From contig CAYULB010000034.1 of NCBI GenBank assembly GCA_964445575.1, positions 1 to 20,244 on the forward strand: a stretch of 20,244 nucleotides of DNA, in the 5' to 3' direction. A program made the position numbers and the translations under genes. A model generated the notes under the pieces. The model was not told the origin of the DNA and ran no database searches. It was given only the letters and a program-made list of their open reading frames with translations. Positions 16,394 to 20,244 of this stretch are shown here, one piece after another. The DNA is from WJMT01 sp964445575 (GTDB taxonomy: Bacteria > Acidobacteriota > Aminicenantia > Aminicenantales > Aminicenantaceae). Within the stretch, counting starts at the first letter, position 1; each line of letters begins with the position of its first letter.

Positions 16394-17706
16394 CAAACAA
16401 AATATTAGGACTCGTCCTTGTCATCACAGCAGTGCTTCTTCTTATAAACCTGGGGCTTGGGATTTACCAGGGGAACTGCCCTACCCTGGTGTTAGGGCTT
16501 ATCCTTCTGGGTGCATACTGCTTTGGGTTTCTTTTAGAAAAAATAGGCTCACCCAGGATCGTAGGATACATTTTAGCCGGCCTGTTCATGGGTCCTTTCT
16601 TTTTGAAGTTATATACTTTTTCTGAATTAAACGACCTTGCTTTCATTAACAAATTAGCTCTAGCATTCATTGCCTTCTGCGCAGGAGGGGAGCTGAGACT
16701 AATAAACATCCGCAAAGTTCTTAAATCCGTACTTTTCTTTATACCCGGAATTACCTTATTTGTATTCACCATAACTACCAGTACTGTATTTCTGCTCTCA
16801 GCTAAGATACCTTTTATGGTTGATTTTAGCAGCCCGGTAAGGCTTGCTGTTTCAGCCATATTTGGAACCATAGCTGTAGCCTGCTCTCCTTCTTCTGCTA
16901 TAGCTATCATCAGCGAGACAAAAGCGAAAGGTCCTTATACAGATACAGTTCTCAGTGTTATTGTGGCAATGGATGTTCTCATAATCATTTTGTTTGCTGT
17001 TGTAATCTCTTTAGCCCAGGTTTTTATTGCGGGGGAAGGAGGGATGAACCTGGGTTTAATGTTTTCGCTCATATTTGAAGTTATCCTGGCCTTTCTTTTA
17101 GGATTTTTATTGGGGAAATTCATTGTTTTTCTCATTGAAAAAGTTCATGTAGAATTTTCTGTGGTCATCATTGCTATGGGATTTATTGTGATTGAATTTT
17201 CCCACCTTTTAGGAGACTATTTGCAGAGAATTCATGGTATCCATCTTGAGCTGGAACCTCTTCTCATATGTATGGCTGCTGGCTTTACCGTGCAGAACTT
17301 CTCAAAACACGGGGAGAATTTTTTAGAAAGGATGGACCGGATATCGCTTCCTATTTACATTGCTTTCTTTGCAATGACTGGAGCTTCAATGGATTTAAAT
17401 GTACTCCGCACCGGATGGATGCTGGGGCTGATTGTGTTTGTGGTTCGCCTCATATCCATTTATGCCGGAACTCAGATAAGCGGCAGACTTGCAAAAAGCG
17501 AACCAAAGATATATAAAAATGTCTGGTTGTGCTTTGTAACCCAAGCTGGGGTTAGCTTAGGTCTGCTTACAGAAGTGGTCCGGAGATTTCCAGAGATCGG
17601 TCCTTCTGTGCAGACTATTCTGGTAGCTACCATTATCATGAACCAGATCATAGGACCCATAACTTTTAAGCACGGTCTGAAGAAAGCAGGAGAGACAAAT
17701 GTTTAA
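16390..17706 (+). CDS. Cation:proton antiporter, CPA2/Kef-like, second of two
   Basis: A 438-residue membrane protein of the Kef/CPA2 antiporter type. The GSPRIVGYILAGLFMGP signature near residues 53-69 is typical of KefB-like exchangers; CAGGELRLINIRKVLKS, ACSPSSAIAIISETKAKG and the helix VIVAMDVLIIILFAVV (one membrane Asp) follow. It ends shortly after the last helix (GPITFKHGLKKAGETNV), with no RCK domain. It is clearly not a duplicate of the preceding antiporter, so the pair may form a heteromer or handle different ions. It overlaps the first antiporter by 4 bp, and its TAA lies within the Shine-Dalgarno of the PtsN-like gene, so all are likely translated from one mRNA. Confidence 0.85.
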   Translation: MTNKILGLVLVITAVLLLINLGLGIYQGNCPTLVLGLILLGAYCFGFLLEKIGSPRIVGYILAGLFMGPFFLKLYTFSELNDLAFINKLALAFIAFCAGGELRLINIRKVLKSVLFFIPGITLFVFTITTSTVFLLSAKIPFMVDFSSPVRLAVSAIFGTIAVACSPSSAIAIISETKAKGPYTDTVLSVIVAMDVLIIILFAVVISLAQVFIAGEGGMNLGLMFSLIFEVILAFLLGFLLGKFIVFLIEKVHVEFSVVIIAMGFIVIEFSHLLGDYLQRIHGIHLELEPLLICMAAGFTVQNFSKHGENFLERMDRISLPIYIAFFAMTGASMDLNVLRTGWMLGLIVFVVRLISIYAGTQISGRLAKSEPKIYKNVWLCFVTQAGVSLGLLTEVVRRFPEIGPSVQTILVATIIMNQIIGPITFKHGLKKAGETNV

Positions 17707-17717
17707 AGGAGTCAATA

Positions 17718-18185
17718 ATGCGTGTTTCTCAGTATTTAGATAAAGACTGTATAAAAATCCCTCTCCTCAAAGAAGAAAAATGCGAAATCATCGAAGAACT
17801 GTTAGAACTGATTGCCCAGAAACACTCAGAGATCAATAAGGAAGAAATTATTCAAAACCTCGTTGATCGGGAAAAGATAGAGACCACTGGTATAGGGAAC
17901 AATGTGGCGATCCCCCATGCTCGAATAAAAAACATTCAAAAAGTCTATTTTGCCTTTGGGATTACCAAAAAAGGAGCAGATTTTAGGGCCCTGGATAAAA
18001 AGCCAGTTAATCTGGTATTTCTTATCCTAGGTCCTGAAAAAAAAGTCAATACTCAAGTCTGTATTCTGGCCCGTTTGTCACGAATCTTACATGATAAAAA
18101 GCTTAGAAAAAAATTAAAAAAGTGCAAAACCAGCCAAAATGTGATTGATACCTTTATGGAGTACGAAAATGAGCATTTCAGCTGA
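17718..18185 (+). CDS. PTS EIIA-Ntr (PtsN-like) domain protein
   Basis: A 155-residue cytosolic protein matching a single PTS EIIA domain of the fructose/Ntr type. The phosphorylatable histidine is His67 in GIGNNVAIPHARI; the preceding LVDREKIETTGIG and the later PVNLVFLILGPEKKVNTQ and LARLSRIL segments are also characteristic. PtsN is known in Proteobacteria to control potassium handling (TrkA, KdpD) according to its phosphorylation state, so a regulator of the adjacent antiporters is a reasonable inference. No PTS permease (EIIB/EIIC) is nearby, which argues against sugar transport. AAAGGAG (17705-17711) lies 6 bases before the ATG. Confidence 0.87.
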   Translation: MRVSQYLDKDCIKIPLLKEEKCEIIEELLELIAQKHSEINKEEIIQNLVDREKIETTGIGNNVAIPHARIKNIQKVYFAFGITKKGADFRALDKKPVNLVFLILGPEKKVNTQVCILARLSRILHDKKLRKKLKKCKTSQNVIDTFMEYENEHFS

Positions 18186-18202
18186 CAAAGGGAATCTTAA
18201 AC

Positions 18203-18532
18203 ATGAAACTCGTAATAATTTTTCTTAACAAAATCGAATATTTGGATGACCTGCTTTCTGCATTTTTGGAAATAGGTGTGCCTGGAGCCACAGTGCTCGA
18301 GTCTGTGGGAATGGGCCATATTGTCAGTCATGACATTCCCATATTTGCAGGACTTAGGGACTTTTTCGCAGGAACCAGTCCAACAAATAAAACAATTTTG
18401 GTAGTAACCAAAAAAAACATGATTCCAAAAATCAACGAAGCGCTCAAAGATGTTACCGGCTACCATCAGAAAACAGGTGTGGCTAAGATGATCTCTGTTC
18501 CGGTTGATGATTTATTTGGGTTTGAGAAATAG
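18203..18532 (+). CDS. PII-like signalling protein
   Basis: A 109-residue protein with the ferredoxin-like beta-alpha-beta fold pattern of the PII superfamily. The strand MKLVIIFLNKIEYLDDLLSAF and the following VPGATVLESVGMG correspond to the start of GlnB-type proteins, and the C-terminal part (GVAKMISVPVDDLFGFE) to the last strands. The usual T-loop length, its uridylylated Tyr and the canonical B-loop Walker-type glycines are not obvious, so it is a PII-like protein rather than GlnB/GlnK. Such proteins commonly bind nucleotides and gate an adjacent transporter. AAAGGGA (18187-18193) precedes the ATG by 9 bases. It is last in the antiporter operon, and its final 50 bp overlap the 3' end of the convergent amidohydrolase gene. 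Confidence 0.72.
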   Translation: MKLVIIFLNKIEYLDDLLSAFLEIGVPGATVLESVGMGHIVSHDIPIFAGLRDFFAGTSPTNKTILVVTKKNMIPKINEALKDVTGYHQKTGVAKMISVPVDDLFGFEK

Positions 18533-20012
18533 CTTCAGCTTTCTGCACTATCCTTTTCACATTCTCCATCATCTTCGGAGCGCTGTACACAATACCGTCT
18601 TTGATGGTCCACTTCACTCCACCCCTTGTGACCAGCTTTCCATCCTGAATATCCAGGACTCCTGTGGGATACAAAAACTTTAGATTTTCAAGAGGATTTC
18701 CATCTACCAGGATAAGGTCTGCCAGATAACCAGAGCGAATCCGTCCCAGTTTATCCTCCATTCCCAGGATTTGAGCGTTGCTTCCTGTAGCGTGCATAAT
18801 GACATCAATGGGGTGAAATCCAGCTTCCTGATGGAGCTCCAGTTCACGGATTAAAGCAAATCCATACAGCTGGTAGATGTAGCCCGCATCTTCTCCCACT
18901 CCTACCACTCCGCCCATCTCAGCAAATTTTCGGACTGCTTTCATCCAAATCTGATAATTTTCTCTCCAAAATACCTCATCTGTGGTAGTCCAGTTCCACT
19001 GATAAGAGCCGTGGTATTCTGGATTGGGCTTAAAATACTCGTTAACTGCTGGGTGCAGATATTCTTTGAACCAGGGCTGGGTTTGGGCTCTCTGAAAATC
19101 CCGGCTGGATTCATAAATCACAAAAGTGGGACACCAGGCTACTTCTTTCTCCACAAGTGTTTTCAAGACTTTGTCCAGCTTTTCGGGATCAGCTTCCCGC
19201 CACAGCCTTCCTGCGTACCGGAACCGATGGCTTTCATTGCTGTAGTTGTACCAATAAGGGAAATTCTGAGATCCTTTAAGCGCAGCATCCGGAACTCCAT
19301 ACCAGTGTTCAATAGTGGTAGTGCCAAACTCTGCATCATCCCGGGCATCTGTTTCTTCTACTCCTACATGATGAGCCACTCTAAGTCCCAGTTTATGAGC
19401 CTCTTCCAAAATTGCTTTCATAATATCACGGTCCAATCCAAAAATCTTAACTCCGTCCCCCCCTGCCTTTTTGATCTCCTGAACACTTTTCCTGGCTTCC
19501 TCAGGAGTCCTTCCTCCAGCCCGCATGTAAAGAAAAATCCGGGGCGCATCAATCTGTCCCTCTCTGCTTTTCTCGCGTTCTGGGAGGGTTTTTTCAGTAT
19601 TGCTTCCTACGTCTCTGACGGCAGTAATGCCGCATCCCAGCCATAAACTGTATAGATACTCAAAAGGAAGAGGATGACCTGCCCGGCTGTCATGGATATG
19701 GGCGTGAATATTGATCAAACCCGGAAGCAAATACATTCCCGTCCCATCTATCACATGCTCTTCTTTTTCATAAGCCCCACTTCCTGTTCTCGCTCTCCGA
19801 ATAGATTGAATGATGTTTTTCTCCACAATCACGTCCATAGGCCCCTGAGCTGGAGTGCCGTTTCCGTCCACACAGATCACATTCCGGATGATGAGTCTTT
19901 CATACCTTTGGCCGTGAGATATCCCTTTGGTTTCAGCCTGTATGTCAGGGATAAAAGCAAAGACAACCAACAAACCAAACATGATAAAAATAATTTTTTT
20001 TAGGTCGCTCAA
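18483..20012 (-). CDS. Secreted metal-dependent amidohydrolase
   Basis: A 509-residue exported hydrolase of the amidohydrolase superfamily. Metal ligands, numbered from TTG 20012, are His103 and His105 (NIHAHIHD), a probable carboxylated Lys189 (DGVKIFG), His214 or His215 (VAHHVGV), His236 (TIEHWYG) and Asp375 (GVGEDAGY). The small beta-sandwich is split between the N-terminus (ERLIIRNVICVDGNG) and C-terminus (GYLADLILVDGNPLENL). This ligand set is seen in imidazolonepropionase/prolidase-like members; the substrate is unknown, possibly an acyl-amino acid or dipeptide. TTG 20012 is preferred: AAGGAG (20024-20019) lies 6 bases upstream and the product starts with a clean signal peptide ending near IQA. 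A longer GTG start at 20048 would prepend a Lys/Arg-rich stretch encoded by the Shine-Dalgarno itself. Confidence 0.85.
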   Translation of the reverse strand: MSDLKKIIFIMFGLLVVFAFIPDIQAETKGISHGQRYERLIIRNVICVDGNGTPAQGPMDVIVEKNIIQSIRRARTGSGAYEKEEHVIDGTGMYLLPGLINIHAHIHDSRAGHPLPFEYLYSLWLGCGITAVRDVGSNTEKTLPEREKSREGQIDAPRIFLYMRAGGRTPEEARKSVQEIKKAGGDGVKIFGLDRDIMKAILEEAHKLGLRVAHHVGVEETDARDDAEFGTTTIEHWYGVPDAALKGSQNFPYWYNYSNESHRFRYAGRLWREADPEKLDKVLKTLVEKEVAWCPTFVIYESSRDFQRAQTQPWFKEYLHPAVNEYFKPNPEYHGSYQWNWTTTDEVFWRENYQIWMKAVRKFAEMGGVVGVGEDAGYIYQLYGFALIRELELHQEAGFHPIDVIMHATGSNAQILGMEDKLGRIRSGYLADLILVDGNPLENLKFLYPTGVLDIQDGKLVTRGGVKWTIKDGIVYSAPKMMENVKRIVQKAEAISQTQINHQPEQRSS

Positions 20013-20074
20013 TGTCCACTCCTTTCTTCTTTTCTTGGAACCATTCACTGTTGATGATTTACATATACCGTTTG

Positions 20075-20100
20075 CTATTCACTGCCTCAGCTGTGAATAG
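20075..20100. promoter_or_regulatory. Dyad in the amidohydrolase leader
   Basis: CTATTCAC (20075-20082) and GTGAATAG (20093-20100) are perfect 8-bp inverted arms around 10 bases. The related word ATTCACTG is repeated at 20043-20050 and 20077-20084. The dyad lies within the predicted 5' leader, just downstream of the likely transcription start, so it may be an operator or an mRNA hairpin. Confidence 0.35.
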
Positions 20101-20113
20101 TCCAAGATTAATA

Positions 20114-20141
20114 AGTCTATGAGGAAAGAAAGAAATGTCAA
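20114..20141 (-). promoter_or_regulatory. Sigma70-like promoter for the amidohydrolase gene
   Basis: On the minus strand a consensus TTGACA (20141-20136) is followed after 16 bases by TAGACT (20119-20114). The start point would be near 20107, giving a leader of about 95 bases before TTG 20012. Confidence 0.5.
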
Positions 20142-20167
20142 TAAAAAGGTTGTCCAGCAGTCTCTGC

Positions 20168-20206
20168 TTATGAATAATCCAGGTTATTTACCTGACCTAT
20201 TCATAA
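20168..20206. repeat. 39-bp imperfect palindrome containing the 16-bp repeat, copy 2
   Basis: Outer arms TTATGAATA (20168-20176) and TATTCATAA (20198-20206) are perfectly complementary. Inside them, after a 3-base mismatch on each side, CAGGT (20180-20184) and ACCTG (20190-20194) pair around a TATTT loop. The left half contains TGAATAATCCAGGTTA (20171-20186), identical to 40-55. The element is followed by a run of A on the plus strand and has no downstream T-run on either strand, so it is not a conventional terminator; a dispersed palindromic repeat fits better. Nothing else is recognised in 20142-20244. Confidence 0.5.
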
Positions 20207-20244
20207 AAAAAATGGCAATGTTTTCATTATTAATTTATTTTCAG

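Noticed and set aside
16464..16910. 148-codon minus-strand ORF inside the second antiporter
   Set aside because: It is antisense to a conserved membrane protein and has no Shine-Dalgarno or recognisable domain.
18203..18532. Canonical GlnB/GlnK assignment
   Set aside because: The T-loop tyrosine region and usual signature motifs are not recognisable and no amtB or glnA is adjacent, so only PII-like is claimed.
1..20244. CRISPR array, tRNA, rRNA, transposase or integrase
   Set aside because: No regularly spaced repeats, cloverleaf or rRNA-like sequence, or recombinase coding sequence was seen on reading both strands.

Overview
The window looks like part of the chromosome of a Gram-negative (diderm), AT-leaning bacterium, probably from an uncultured lineage. 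The evidence is several lipoprotein and Sec signal peptides, a complete tripartite RND efflux system with a TolC-type outer-membrane channel, and Shine-Dalgarno sites before most genes. Secreted L-arabinofuranosidases, a secreted amidohydrolase and an NTT-type nucleotide carrier together fit Acidobacteriota/Aminicenantes-like organisms. That placement is inference from gene content only and is weak.

Layout. (1) 1-4224: a divergent pair of L-arabinose-releasing enzymes, a GH127 beta-L-arabinofuranosidase lipoprotein with a C-terminal discoidin-like domain (minus strand) and a GH51 alpha-L-arabinofuranosidase (plus strand). The shared intergenic region holds a 20-bp perfect dyad. (2) 4229-5614: an NTT/Tlc-type nucleotide transporter (minus). 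(3) 5838-11423: an RND heavy-metal efflux operon, outer-membrane channel, membrane-fusion protein, then inner-membrane pump. (4) 11447-15034 (minus): a second, divergent DUF1680/GH127-superfamily lipoprotein, followed by a decayed L-rhamnose locus. In that locus the first ~105 codons of rhaB are joined in frame to rhaA lacking its first ~24 codons, and the rhaA part also carries an in-frame TGA and a one-base frameshift. (5) 15155-18532 (plus): a tightly packed four-gene operon of two different CPA2-type cation:proton antiporters, a PtsN-like EIIA-Ntr protein and a small PII-like protein. (6) 18483-20012 (minus): a secreted metal-dependent amidohydrolase whose 3' end overlaps the PII-like gene by 50 bp. 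(7) 20049-20244: non-coding DNA with a promoter, a leader dyad and a long imperfect palindrome. A 16-bp word from that palindrome recurs in direct orientation at position 40, at the other edge of the window.

How the parts work together. Regions 1 and 4 belong to salvage of L-arabinose and L-rhamnose from plant-type polysaccharides: two surface or periplasmic DUF1680 enzymes and GH51 release sugars, but the rhamnose catabolic genes here are broken and no transporter or regulator is present. Region 3 exports metal ions or similar toxic cations. Region 5 is the most interesting system: two membrane antiporters co-transcribed with two cytosolic signalling proteins of the kinds that usually report nitrogen, carbon or energy state, suggesting metabolically gated K+/Na+/H+ exchange. 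Convergent genes are packed almost without space (4 bp, 23 bp and a 50-bp overlap). No tRNA, rRNA, CRISPR array, insertion sequence or integrase was seen.
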